Positions 11,601-18,428 of a stretch of 64,000 nt of DNA are shown in pieces (within the stretch, counting starts at the first letter, position 1; each line of letters opens with the position of its first letter). Made by a program: the position numbers and the translations under genes. Under the pieces are notes generated by a model. It saw only the letters and a program-made list of their open reading frames with translations, was not told the origin of the DNA and ran no database searches. The DNA lies in assembly GCA_903822595.1 (NCBI GenBank), contig CAIJPS010000002.1:18700-82699 (forward strand). Reading direction: 5' to 3'. The stretch is from an uncultured Chlorobiaceae bacterium (lineage in GTDB: Bacteria > Bacteroidota > Chlorobiia > Chlorobiales > Chlorobiaceae).

Positions 11601-14600
11601 CTTGGCACAGCCGCCTCAGTCCGGCAGTCCGATGCGGAAATGCGAATCATCGGATACTTTATCAACATGCTCCCTCTTGCCTGCCATGCGCATGAGTCAG
11701 CTACGATCGATACTGCGCTGCAGGACATGCAGCAGCATCTGGCAGAAGCCCTCCAGCACTCAAGATACCCTTTTGCACGCATCTACCGCGATTTTCGCCA
11801 GCTTCAACTACGGGTCGGGCATCCGGGGCGATATCCGCTCTTTGATCTTGCCGTTACTGAAAATCCGGCGCTTACGGTCACCGCTGAAACGAATCCCGGT
11901 TTCAGCGCTGCTTCGGCTCCTCCTGAGCCCGACGTTACAAGCTACGAACTGAGGCGAAATGCTCCGGCACAGGATATGGTGCTGGTGCATGAGGGGATGG
12001 GTAATGGAGGACTTGTTATCACCTGGTATGTCAATGCCGCACTGTACACAAAGGATACTGCCCTTACATGGTTCGATACACTGATCGGCTGGATGCGGTT
12101 TTTCAGCAAAAATCCAAACAACTCGGCGCTTCCTCCTCCGCGAATGCTCCCTGAAGAGGAAAAGCTGCTTGAGTGCTGGCAGAAAGGTCCGCTCCGCACC
12201 TGGCCAGTAAGCACCTTTCCAGGACTTTTTGAGCGGATTGCTTCTCTCTATCCAAACAGGCCAGCATTGATCACCGACAATAGTGTTCAGAGCTTTGAAA
12301 TGATCAATAAACGCTCTGATGCTCTGGCGCATGCCATACTGAAACACAATGTGCAGCGGGGTGAAACCGTCGGAGTTCTGACGGAACGCTCAACCTCACT
12401 TCCTGAAACAGTCCTTGCTATCTGGAAAGCAGGCGCATGCTATCTTCCACTGACAGCCGATCTGCCTGCTGAACGGCTTGCATTCATGGTCAGGGACAGT
12501 GCCCTTCGCAACATCATTGCGCTGGACGCTCTGGTCGTTCCATCTCAGCTCTGCAGTGATAACCTCATCATCCTGCGCCCTGAAGAGCTACTCACCGAGA
12601 CGCTCGATTCACCGGTTATCAATAGCGCAATCACCCCTGACGATCCGGCCTATATCATCTATACATCAGGTTCCACGGGTCTTCCCAAGGGGGTCGTACT
12701 CTCCCATAAAGGGCTACTTAATCTCGGTCTGGGGGAATGTGAAATTTTTGGTCTTCGAAATGATGACCGGGTAATGCAGATCTCTTCTCCATCATTCGAC
12801 TTGTGGATCAGCGATCTGGCCATAACATGGTCCGCCGGTGCGGCCCTGGTCCCTGTCACGCGCGAAGAGATGAATGACATCTCCGGTATGCAGAGGCTGA
12901 TCCGTCGCCGGGGTGTCACCATCGCCACGATGTCACCATCCTATCTTCGCCTCTTTGAACAGGCAGATTTTCCTGGTCTGCGGTTGATCATGACAGTCGG
13001 AGAACCGCCTGTTACCGATGATTTCCGCTACTACGCGGCAAGGCTTTCATACATGAATGGTTATGGTCCCACCGAAAATACAGCGGCTACTTCAGTCGGC
13101 CAAATTCTTCATGATGCAGAGCAGATCCACGCCGGTCGTCCTCTGTCCAACACCACAGTTTATATCGTCGATGAAAACGGCAAGCCCTCTCCACCGGGTG
13201 TCACGGGTGAAATCCGGGTTGGGGGCACGGGCGTGGCCATTGGCTACCTGAATCGACCGGATCTGACTGCTGCGGCATTCGTATATATAAACGGAGAAAG
13301 ACTTTACAGAACCGGTGATTTCGGACGATGGCTCCGGACAGGTGACCTTCAAATTCTCGGCAGATCGGATACCCAGGTAAAATTGCGCGGCCAGCGTGTC
13401 GAACTCGGCGAGATTGAGCATCGCCTTGCATCCTGGCCGGGCATACAACAGGCGGTTGCCATCGTTGAAACGCGACCGGACCAAAGCCAGATTCTCCGTT
13501 CATTCGTCACCATGGCTGCCGGAACAGCAATGCCGGAGTATGGTGAGTGGGTCTCCTATCTGTCGGCAACACTTCCTTCCTATATGGTTCCAGCATCCAT
13601 AGTCAGCCTCGCGGCCATACCGCTCACGGCGGCAGGCAAAATAGATCGTCAGACACTGCTTAAAACTCTTGATGAAACCGAAAGCTCTCCGACTCAAGCC
13701 ATAGCTGATACAAACGGTTATGCACTGCGAACACCGCCGCAGAACACTATTGAAAAAAGGATTTCGCACGTATGGTCTGAACAGCTCAAGAAACCGCTTC
13801 CCGCCCGCGAAGATCATTTCTTTGAGCTCGGCGGTGACAGTCTGAGCGCCATCGCTGTTATAAACCGTCTCGGTCGAGAGTTTGACTGCAAAGTCAACAA
13901 CCTGTACGAGCATCCCGTATTATCTGATTTCGCCCTTTTCTGCCATCCCCGTCCTGATCATCTGCGGGAACTGCTCGGAAGACTCTGCATGCAATACAGC
14001 AACTCTGACTCCATTCAGCAAGATGCGGAGCATGAACGCGAAAATGCCCTGCAGGCGCAGCGGGCACTCTATGAAGCAAGGATGCGCTCCGAACGGAATC
14101 GTGATCTTATTCGACAACGCCCCCGCCGTCACGTACTTCTTACTGGCGCAACCGGTTATCTTGGAAGTTACCTCCTGCGAGAACTTCTTGCCGACAACTT
14201 GATTCATGTAACCGTGTCAGTGCGCAGCAAAGAGAACCTTGAAGGACGCGCCCGACTTGCACGGGTGCTCTCGGGATACTTCGGAAATGATGCCGGCCAG
14301 ACCATGCTTGACAATCCCCGGCTTACCGTTCTGTCCAGCGACCTGCGGCATCCACAACTGCTTCTTTCACAAAGCGATTACGGAAAACTTGCTAAAAGTA
14401 TCGATACCATCTATCACTGTGCTGCCAATGTAAACCATATCGGTCACTACCGGGATTTTCTTGCTGACAATGTGGCCGCAACACGCCATCTTCTGTCGCT
14501 TGCAACACGACAAAAAGAAACCACAACTGATTTTCATTTTATCTCCACGCTTTCAGTATCAGCCAGCGCATTGTTGGGCGATTTCAAGCTCTTTACGGAG

Positions 14601-15245
14601 TACGACTCTCCTCCCCAGGTTCCGGATGACAACTATTATATCCGAACCAAACAGGAGGCTGAACGACTGGTTATGGAATACCGCACGGAGCTACAAAACA
14701 GCTCTATTTATCGAGTGGGAAACATCTCCTTTGCCTCGGAAGGATCGCGGCTGCAGCAGAACATCAAAGATAATGCCTTTTTCCGCCAGCTTGCCGCATT
14801 CATGCGCCTTGGTGTCGTGCCTGCCGATCAACCCGCATCGCTCTGCCATGTCGATCTGGTTGCCCGCTCGATTATTGCGCTCTCTTCCAGAGAATCACTG
14901 ACTAATGAGATTCACCATATTGAGACCTCTCGCCGTGACTCTCTTGCAACGCTGATGCTCTCAGCCAACGGGATGAACGATAAAATCAGGGCATGCAGCT
15001 TCGGAGAATTTCTGAAACGGCTGCGTGACGCAGTTAACGAACCGAAAATGGAGTCTGCAGTTGCAGAGACCGTTGAGAATTACGCATTTCAATCCGACAG
15101 CTCCGTCATGACGCGTCGACAGAGAGTTGTAATCGCCTCAGACAGGACGCAGCGTCTGCTGGATCATTTCGGCATCATCTGGCCCACAATACCAAAGGAA
15201 GGAGTTAATGCGCTCATGAACATGGCAATGACGGTTAACGACTGA
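2694..15245 (+). CDS. NRPS1: four-module nonribosomal peptide synthetase with terminal thioester reductase
   Basis: 4183 residues, domain order A-PCP-C-A-PCP-C-A-PCP-C-A-PCP-R. ATP-binding A3 motifs (TSGSSGTPKG, TSGTTGTPKG, TSGSTGKPKG, TSGSTGLPKG) are near residues 165, 1216, 2267 and 3323. Phosphopantetheine sites GGTSLL, GGNSLL, GGHSLL and GGDSLS are near 543, 1596, 2648 and 3713. Condensation sites HHSLVDG, HHSIGDG and HHAVGDG are near 733, 1781 and 2831. The C-terminal 370 residues are an NAD(P)H-dependent reductase (LLTGATGYLG near 3817, YIRTK catalytic Y-x3-K near 3983) that releases the chain as an aldehyde, or an alcohol after a second reduction. With no N-terminal C domain, module 1 looks like a loading module. 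Codes aligned by eye to GrsA: A1 IL-R-L-MA-I-GT (no Asp at 235, so probably not an ordinary amino acid), A2 DAWFLGFIV (Leu-like), A3 DVSDVGAIT (close to Arg codes), A4 DLSTMVGAA (unassigned). The modules repeat every 1053-1065 residues and lack the usual C1 motif, so the protein differs in ancestry from the later NRPSs. Confidence 0.95.
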   Translation: MHYQQKIHDCFKISARRQPSAPAIISDDVLLTYAELDAASEKLAIELQTRGIKIEESIGVLTERSADLPAAFLAILKAGGVYVPMAADLPADRLANMAEQAGIRLLIVLDGIEIPPALRESVLSNGSSKLSEAVIRPEELSAGNTGASTLDERKSRLTTLAAILFTSGSSGTPKGVTLTHTACINMAHGHIDAQGITSKDRILLSSSPVFILGFRTLCIPLISGSAFVPVRRSIIDNPDRLLELMSRHKVSIALFTPSYLHLLNGAVPKGLRCIMTAGELPNADDARHYARHVDYWNIYGATEVCGTICMHHVDPDEQGLVLSGRPFADTEVYLLDADGNEVPEGEIGEVHVIGTGVSPGYLKQPELNAEYFIETRYGRAFRSHDLARWNSNNELETLGRSDNAVKISGQAVSLDEIELALQRHPAIKTAKSVHLKGRIFAFVEYQESREKEAVNWREFLQRRLPSYMIPVHFTVLDKIPLNSAGKADQKALQAIAEELFHNGSIEQGDSTPPVGPLELAIAAIWEELLDIRPIMREQNFFAAGGTSLLAIAVSQRLHLLGYNVPVQMVLSALNVRALAEHIASIEHEPDSHLNRDLSVSNIATVDQEDFWIASEIGLAAAASHIVRFLRVHGKPYAPVAWQSAWIRLLDRHAALRTAFYADEKNRIRWKSVSSGELSRHAALRIDHCSSMEEARNIAARWGNERFLLIDPPLARAGIVQIEERNETLFWFVLHHSLVDGASARLIQDDLLALLGGRQLPPAPNGVAMASSAEQHYLNSKRAEHDRRFWMRCFDTLAARGSGAFSEYVTDRQRPSLPGKRGSEPLVEQLDGGTVQTLGRLAKSRGIGLHALLLAILASEIRRRSGVSDLMVGSGITIRPAGGERAVGHFVNLLPVILLKDGDLPFSEHLLNTQSALTETVEHAAYPSGMLYREFRQCHPDLRPRARTSLFDIALTAIPSRTISDPQSEITLEPLSLSGELEHPAAGLDLSFSHEPSSDSGGGLNLLLSWNSDVCSIESARAWLSSFAAWARWLAEEPERIHQPLPPLLPSEMELLQKWEQGKKELRPDQRAHELFEALVDLHPDRPALISREHSATFRKIDSLANGLAACLMNRGVVRGTTVGVLASGPENLPATVLAIWKAGGAYLPLAFDIPAARLASMAKDAGAKHLIVLDRLTPPPLLCSEIDTIIFQEECAESELRPKRDGSTDDIAYIIYTSGTTGTPKGVPVTHAAYINTILGVAERIGLRDNDRIALVSTISFDASLWEIGHGLLNGITLVPISPSLREDPWQMKPYYHELGVTIAFHTPSYLRVSEKLPFEGLRILLMGGEAPNHQDVSLYAGRLAFWNFYGPTEATIVVSGGLILSDHDPEKPLNVGSPLPNMRISIRRDDGSPVPPCVQGELWLGGMGITHGYLNQPEPCARHFVDTPEALFYRSGDYGRWSAEGQVEISGRIDQQIKLNGQRVELGEIEQKLCKHPSVVNATVLADELQNGVKILRAFVQPENMASFSQAHLLEFLTEHLSLHMVPASIMPVAVIPLTPSGKVDREVLFKHAKELQKNTDRQMPLNPLEKRVADIWADVLGHTVARNDNFFALGGNSLLAVTLAHRASEALRQSVSARSLFAAPTLSAFVENISSVAAISLQETIDQETDLASEGEKEFWIAQSAGLDTRNFIIPVHYLINQEVTAERLQKAWDILVKRHAGLRAFFKDDESGLLRRRLAPEIDWTLESSVAYSTVDAIALIRERQFSSLSMSATPLWRAGIVEAEKGKKRFFWLALHHSIGDGQSIGTLFNELAILLDGGTLSPLSPGGMVFASREYAYLASKEAQHDGRYWENLLNRVPDSAFEEWPLDIARSSRSTPGSHRFELLLDGRTSESLKTLARIHHSTLHSLILTLLALEAGRRTARSNIMIGTTASVRESASDFQVIGYGVNMLPLHLIPERHRTFGKLLQSTQQSLAEALQHARLPFAHIYHASWNKRPELRNPLRYPLFDIVVTENPGGRKNGAARFFTSAERTIGPISYESTCASPGQDMVLIHENLEGGELLLQWHVNAAIYTEQTARFWLESLTGWARWLAEKPERAAEPLPYLLPEETRMLASWQQGEIVERPRLRFHELFERIADQPDQADRPAVITPDRRLSYRSLDEEANTIAHNLLQRGAARGSVVAVLAGRSSQLPAALLGIWKSGATYLPLSMELPPERMSFMATDGGVSHLIVLDGIAVPEELDRIVSDPLRPEELPEPFRRQYSKRAFSDGQPDDIAYILYTSGSTGKPKGTLIAHDSLVNMVLGAAGILEFQADDRSLLFASPSFDVSLSDIGVPLASGAAICPLPKNIIESPQRFLDFLQEMRITVADITPTYLGLLEGAKLPATLRVLVTGGEAPAPEDVKRYAHHLNYFNAYGPTENTITSTMGLLKVDERRFLTAGRPLPNTSVTICNDEGYALAPGVTGEIWLGGVGISQGYLNRPELTAASFMESPHGRLYRTGDLGRWQADGTLEIIGRIDDQVKMNGIRIELGEIEYALTAHPAISQAVVLLDEQQRGAKSLWGVVRLKPGEQMPEMAEWKTFLMERLPSHMIPSGVISVLSIPLMVSGKVDRMALLDLLDVHPSSTGQTPPQDELEQCIAGIWADLLERSPIHREDNFFALGGHSLLAIAVAHRLEKQLGHEVPARELFAEPTLAGFSERVRELQTGESVDDLLSDLATEGQREFWTAEQAGLETSGFNIPLTLVLHGEVPEAERWTDAWNKIIHRHDALRTGFCEDGSGILRRVVAEQVDATLEYQFASSFDEALSRIKRGQSDPFYMGNPGLWRAGLTRIAESSQTIFWFVMHHAVGDGISLGILIEELSALLKGAVLAPLNFGFDRSAAREAAYMESKTAQIDAEYWQFIIGELVKKSPDALDEWPLDKLRPNVRSVSSPGSHCFRTCLDPATANVLRSLAKKNRATLHALMLTLLGLEVRRRTGRTRFLLGTAASVRQSDAEMRIIGYFINMLPLACHAHESATIDTALQDMQQHLAEALQHSRYPFARIYRDFRQLQLRVGHPGRYPLFDLAVTENPALTVTAETNPGFSAASAPPEPDVTSYELRRNAPAQDMVLVHEGMGNGGLVITWYVNAALYTKDTALTWFDTLIGWMRFFSKNPNNSALPPPRMLPEEEKLLECWQKGPLRTWPVSTFPGLFERIASLYPNRPALITDNSVQSFEMINKRSDALAHAILKHNVQRGETVGVLTERSTSLPETVLAIWKAGACYLPLTADLPAERLAFMVRDSALRNIIALDALVVPSQLCSDNLIILRPEELLTETLDSPVINSAITPDDPAYIIYTSGSTGLPKGVVLSHKGLLNLGLGECEIFGLRNDDRVMQISSPSFDLWISDLAITWSAGAALVPVTREEMNDISGMQRLIRRRGVTIATMSPSYLRLFEQADFPGLRLIMTVGEPPVTDDFRYYAARLSYMNGYGPTENTAATSVGQILHDAEQIHAGRPLSNTTVYIVDENGKPSPPGVTGEIRVGGTGVAIGYLNRPDLTAAAFVYINGERLYRTGDFGRWLRTGDLQILGRSDTQVKLRGQRVELGEIEHRLASWPGIQQAVAIVETRPDQSQILRSFVTMAAGTAMPEYGEWVSYLSATLPSYMVPASIVSLAAIPLTAAGKIDRQTLLKTLDETESSPTQAIADTNGYALRTPPQNTIEKRISHVWSEQLKKPLPAREDHFFELGGDSLSAIAVINRLGREFDCKVNNLYEHPVLSDFALFCHPRPDHLRELLGRLCMQYSNSDSIQQDAEHERENALQAQRALYEARMRSERNRDLIRQRPRRHVLLTGATGYLGSYLLRELLADNLIHVTVSVRSKENLEGRARLARVLSGYFGNDAGQTMLDNPRLTVLSSDLRHPQLLLSQSDYGKLAKSIDTIYHCAANVNHIGHYRDFLADNVAATRHLLSLATRQKETTTDFHFISTLSVSASALLGDFKLFTEYDSPPQVPDDNYYIRTKQEAERLVMEYRTELQNSSIYRVGNISFASEGSRLQQNIKDNAFFRQLAAFMRLGVVPADQPASLCHVDLVARSIIALSSRESLTNEIHHIETSRRDSLATLMLSANGMNDKIRACSFGEFLKRLRDAVNEPKMESAVAETVENYAFQSDSSVMTRRQRVVIASDRTQRLLDHFGIIWPTIPKEGVNALMNMAMTVND

Positions 15246-15326
15246 TGAGCAGATAAGGCCTGTCCTTCGTTGAGAAAAGAATAAAACTCATGATACAAAA
15301 CGTCGGAACAATTCTGAACGAGCGCC

Positions 15327-16562
15327 ATGAAATCAATAGAAAAAATAGATTATCTCCCTATTCAGAAATGGTTTATGCAGAGATCGCTAACAGATAGGAG
15401 TCGCTTTAACCACTCTTTTCTGATCCGTGTCAATCAGCCGCTCGACAAGAAAAGAGTACAGGACTCGCTGGAGAAACTGTGTCGTCTGCATGGGATGCTG
15501 AGGGCTGTCTTTCCTGCCGGGGGCAAGTGCTTTCTGAAAGAAAGTCTCTCCATTGAAGTAAAGGAACTCGATATCCGCGAAAAAAATGAAGCTGAGCTAT
15601 TTGAAGAACTGGCCCGATGGCAAAGCGGGTTTGATCTGGAAAGCGGGTATCTCTGGCAAAGCGGTATCTTGCGAGGCTATAAAGATGGGAGCGAACGGCT
15701 CTATCTGGCGGCACACCACATGATTATTGATGCAGCGAGCTGGTCGATAATCCGTGAAGACCTGCAAAGACTCTATGATGGCGAAGTGACAGAAAACAGG
15801 AGTGGAAGTTACCGGGAGTGGGTTGACGCTGTCAAATCCTATACCGTGACCGCCGCAGACGAAGAAAAAGCCTACTGGGAAGAATCAATACATGAACAGC
15901 AGCAGCAAAAGTCTCTCTGGAAAGAACTTGCGGAAAAGGATAACAGCCGGTTACGACATACCAGAGTTGAGTTTTCACAGGAGATCGTCAGGAAGGTGGT
16001 GCCGCAAAATCATGAGGCGAACCATTTCGATATCAACGAAGTACTGCTGAGCGGATTAGCTTATGCACTTCATGAGGTTAGCGGCGAAAAAAACAACTGG
16101 ATAACGCTCGAAAAACATGGACGTGACGGTATAAAGAGGCCCGTTGATGTAAGTCGGACGATAGGATGGTTCACAACACTCTTTCCGGTTTGCCTGACTG
16201 TCGGCGATAGCATCGGAGAGACACTCATCGGCAATCGTGAGCGGTTAAGAGCAATCCCCGGCAAGGGAACAGGATATGGAGCATTATATGGCTATGACAA
16301 CATGCCCTGCATCCTTTTTAATTATCTCGAAAAACTGATCGGGACAGACGAGAGCAACTGGCAGATCCGCATTGAAGAGGCAAGCGGCGAAAGCATGAGT
16401 CCTGATAACCGGTTTGACAATATCGTCGACATCAATGGATTGGGCAGAGAAGGGAAAGCTGGGCTTTGGGTTGAAAGCTGTCTGAAAGAGGAGAATCACC
16501 AACTCCTGTGCGAGGCTTTCAAAAGAAACGTCGAAGCTGTCGCCTATTATGTTCATCGGTAA
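15327..16562 (+). CDS. Stand-alone NRPS epimerization (E) domain protein
   Basis: 411 residues that are a complete condensation-fold domain with epimerase signatures and nothing else: PIQKWF at residues 11-16 (E1), HHMIIDAASW near 130 (E2, with the D-x2-SW form of E domains rather than C-type DG), EKHGRDG near 262 (E4), RTIGWFTTLFP near 277 (E5), KGTGYG near 315 and FNYL near 331 (E6/E7). E domains convert the L residue on a carrier protein to a D/L mixture using the second His of HHxxxD and the Glu of ExHGR, both present. E domains are normally fused behind a PCP; this one has no PCP and would have to act in trans. It lies 81 nt after NRPS1 in the same direction, so a NRPS1 carrier is the likeliest partner; the D-specific-looking last C domain of NRPS5 makes NRPS5 a second candidate. 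The ribosome-binding site is weak. Confidence 0.9.
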   Translation: MKSIEKIDYLPIQKWFMQRSLTDRSRFNHSFLIRVNQPLDKKRVQDSLEKLCRLHGMLRAVFPAGGKCFLKESLSIEVKELDIREKNEAELFEELARWQSGFDLESGYLWQSGILRGYKDGSERLYLAAHHMIIDAASWSIIREDLQRLYDGEVTENRSGSYREWVDAVKSYTVTAADEEKAYWEESIHEQQQQKSLWKELAEKDNSRLRHTRVEFSQEIVRKVVPQNHEANHFDINEVLLSGLAYALHEVSGEKNNWITLEKHGRDGIKRPVDVSRTIGWFTTLFPVCLTVGDSIGETLIGNRERLRAIPGKGTGYGALYGYDNMPCILFNYLEKLIGTDESNWQIRIEEASGESMSPDNRFDNIVDINGLGREGKAGLWVESCLKEENHQLLCEAFKRNVEAVAYYVHR

Positions 16563-16778
16563 ATGATGAGCGGTTCAATGCGTATCATCATAAGGGAATC
16601 TGAGTTTTTTTTCAGTAATTAATATACGAAGAGCTCCATCAGGATCGGGTGCCGCACAAGGATCCGGAATTCCGCGTGTAGCAGAGTTATCGAGGACTTT
16701 TTGTACGAATTTCAATAGCGATGGCGTTTATTCAGCATAAGTGGTGCGAATTGCCGTCCTAATAACAAGGAGAGAGTA

Positions 16779-18428
16779 TTGCATCTGATCCGTCTCCTGA
16801 AATTGATCGGTGGTAACCCTTTACGGAAGCTTCTTGCATTTGCTTCAGCATCGGCACTGAGCACTACCCTTGTGCTTTCAGTGGTTACCTTCGCTGCCCA
16901 GCAAATCGACAAAACCAAAGAAGAGTTCGTTAATGTGCCGCTTGCGGTGCTCTTTCTGCTCTGCCTGGTGACCTATATTGTCTTTGAAAGCCGCCTGGTT
17001 GAGCGGTTTGCTTCTGATATCGAAGAAGCCATCGACCTGCTGCGCATGAAGCTGATCGGTCGGCTGCGTCATGCGGATCTCTGGCAACTGGAGCATTTCG
17101 GCCAGAGCCGCCTGTTCGCCAACATTACCCAGAGCTGCAAGGTCGTTTCATCGAACTCTCAATACCTTGCCCTGACAACCCGTTCGATCATCCAGATCGC
17201 GATGATACTCATCTATATCGCGACGGTTTCGATGATCTCATGCCTGATGTTAACAGCTTTGCTCGCAGTTGCATCGACGGCCTACTATCGCCTTGGGCTA
17301 TCTCTGGAGAGATGCCAGGAAAGCCTGGCTGAGGATGAGGGGAAACTTTTTGAATGCGTCTCTGACCTGCTCGACGGATTCAAGGAACAGCGGCTCTGCA
17401 GCCGCAGAAGCCAGGCTCTGGGTGAAGAATTCAACAAGCTCTCCCGGCACACGGTTACATCGCGCAGCGAACTGCATCGGCAAAGCTGGCAGCAGTTTGT
17501 GTTTGGCGAAACCATGTTCAACCTGATGCTTGGGCTTGTGGTTTTTGTCATACCGGTTTACTCCCCCTCTGTAAGAACCGAACTGGTAAAGATATCTGCA
17601 GCGGTACTCTTCATGGTTCCTCCTGTATTCGGACTGATGCAATCCCTTACGGTCCTTCGTGCAGCCAAAGCTGCCGCAGGCCGTATGATGGAGCTGGACA
17701 GTGAACTCGTCAACATTGTGGAGCTCTGCAGTGAAGATCCTGAGCAACAAGTGCCCGCCGAGTTCAACGAGATAAGGATGGCTGATATGGTATTTGCCTA
17801 TCCGGCTCCCGGTGGAGAAATACCCTTCACTCTCGGTACTCTCAACCTCAGCATCAAAAGGGGTGAAGTGCTTTTCATAACCGGCGGCAACGGTTCAGGA
17901 AAATCGAGCTTGATCAAACTTCTGACCGGGCTCTATCATCCGCATCACGGGAGGCTCCTTCAGGACGACAAGGTTATCAGCTCACCCCAGTTTGCCGGTT
18001 ATCGTTCGCTCATGGCACCGGTTTTCTCCGACTTCCATCTTTTTATGCACCTTTACGGCCTTGGAGAGGTTGACCGCACTGAAGCAGAAGAACTGCTTCG
18101 CTGGATGGAGATGGATAGTGTAGTCGGTATGGAGGGAAACCAGTTTACTCGCACAAAGCTTTCGACCGGGCAACGCAAACGTCTGGCCCTTGTTGCGGCA
18201 CTGCTTGAGAAAAAACCGATTCTGATTCTTGATGAATGGGCCGCTGACCAGGACGCATATTTCCGGCATAAATTCTACCGCGAAATTCTGCCAGAACTCA
18301 AGCGGCGCGGAATGACCATTATTGCCGTGACGCACGATGACCGCTATTTTGACGCTGCTGACCGCCGTCTCCATCTTGAGTACGGCTGGCTGACAGAACT
18401 GCACGCCAACAGGAAGGAGACAATATGA
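16779..18428 (+). CDS. ABC exporter half-transporter 1 (SyrD/PvdE type, fused TMD-NBD)
   Basis: 549 residues. Five to six hydrophobic segments in residues 1-310 form the membrane domain; the C-terminal ATPase has Walker A GGNGSGKSSL near 369, signature LSTGQRKRLAL near 462 and Walker B ILILDEWAADQD near 481. The DEWAADQDxxFRxxFYxE block and FSDFHLF are typical of the cyclic-peptide/siderophore exporter family (SyrD, PvdE). The start is a TTG with a strong ribosome-binding site (AAGGAG, 6 nt spacing), the best in the operon. It overlaps the next gene by 4 nt (ATGA) and shares its unusual sequence blocks, so the two probably form a heterodimer exporting the peptide across the inner membrane. 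A 216-nt gap precedes the gene, the longest inside the operon. Confidence 0.9.
   Translation: MHLIRLLKLIGGNPLRKLLAFASASALSTTLVLSVVTFAAQQIDKTKEEFVNVPLAVLFLLCLVTYIVFESRLVERFASDIEEAIDLLRMKLIGRLRHADLWQLEHFGQSRLFANITQSCKVVSSNSQYLALTTRSIIQIAMILIYIATVSMISCLMLTALLAVASTAYYRLGLSLERCQESLAEDEGKLFECVSDLLDGFKEQRLCSRRSQALGEEFNKLSRHTVTSRSELHRQSWQQFVFGETMFNLMLGLVVFVIPVYSPSVRTELVKISAAVLFMVPPVFGLMQSLTVLRAAKAAAGRMMELDSELVNIVELCSEDPEQQVPAEFNEIRMADMVFAYPAPGGEIPFTLGTLNLSIKRGEVLFITGGNGSGKSSLIKLLTGLYHPHHGRLLQDDKVISSPQFAGYRSLMAPVFSDFHLFMHLYGLGEVDRTEAEELLRWMEMDSVVGMEGNQFTRTKLSTGQRKRLALVAALLEKKPILILDEWAADQDAYFRHKFYREILPELKRRGMTIIAVTHDDRYFDAADRRLHLEYGWLTELHANRKETI

Noticed and set aside
16563..16778. Possible MbtH-like or other small gene in the longest operon gap
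   Set aside because: One frame (from 16625) reads protein-like for 18 codons, but it has a TAG at 16679 and no start codon, and matches no MbtH motif. Left as unexplained intergenic DNA.
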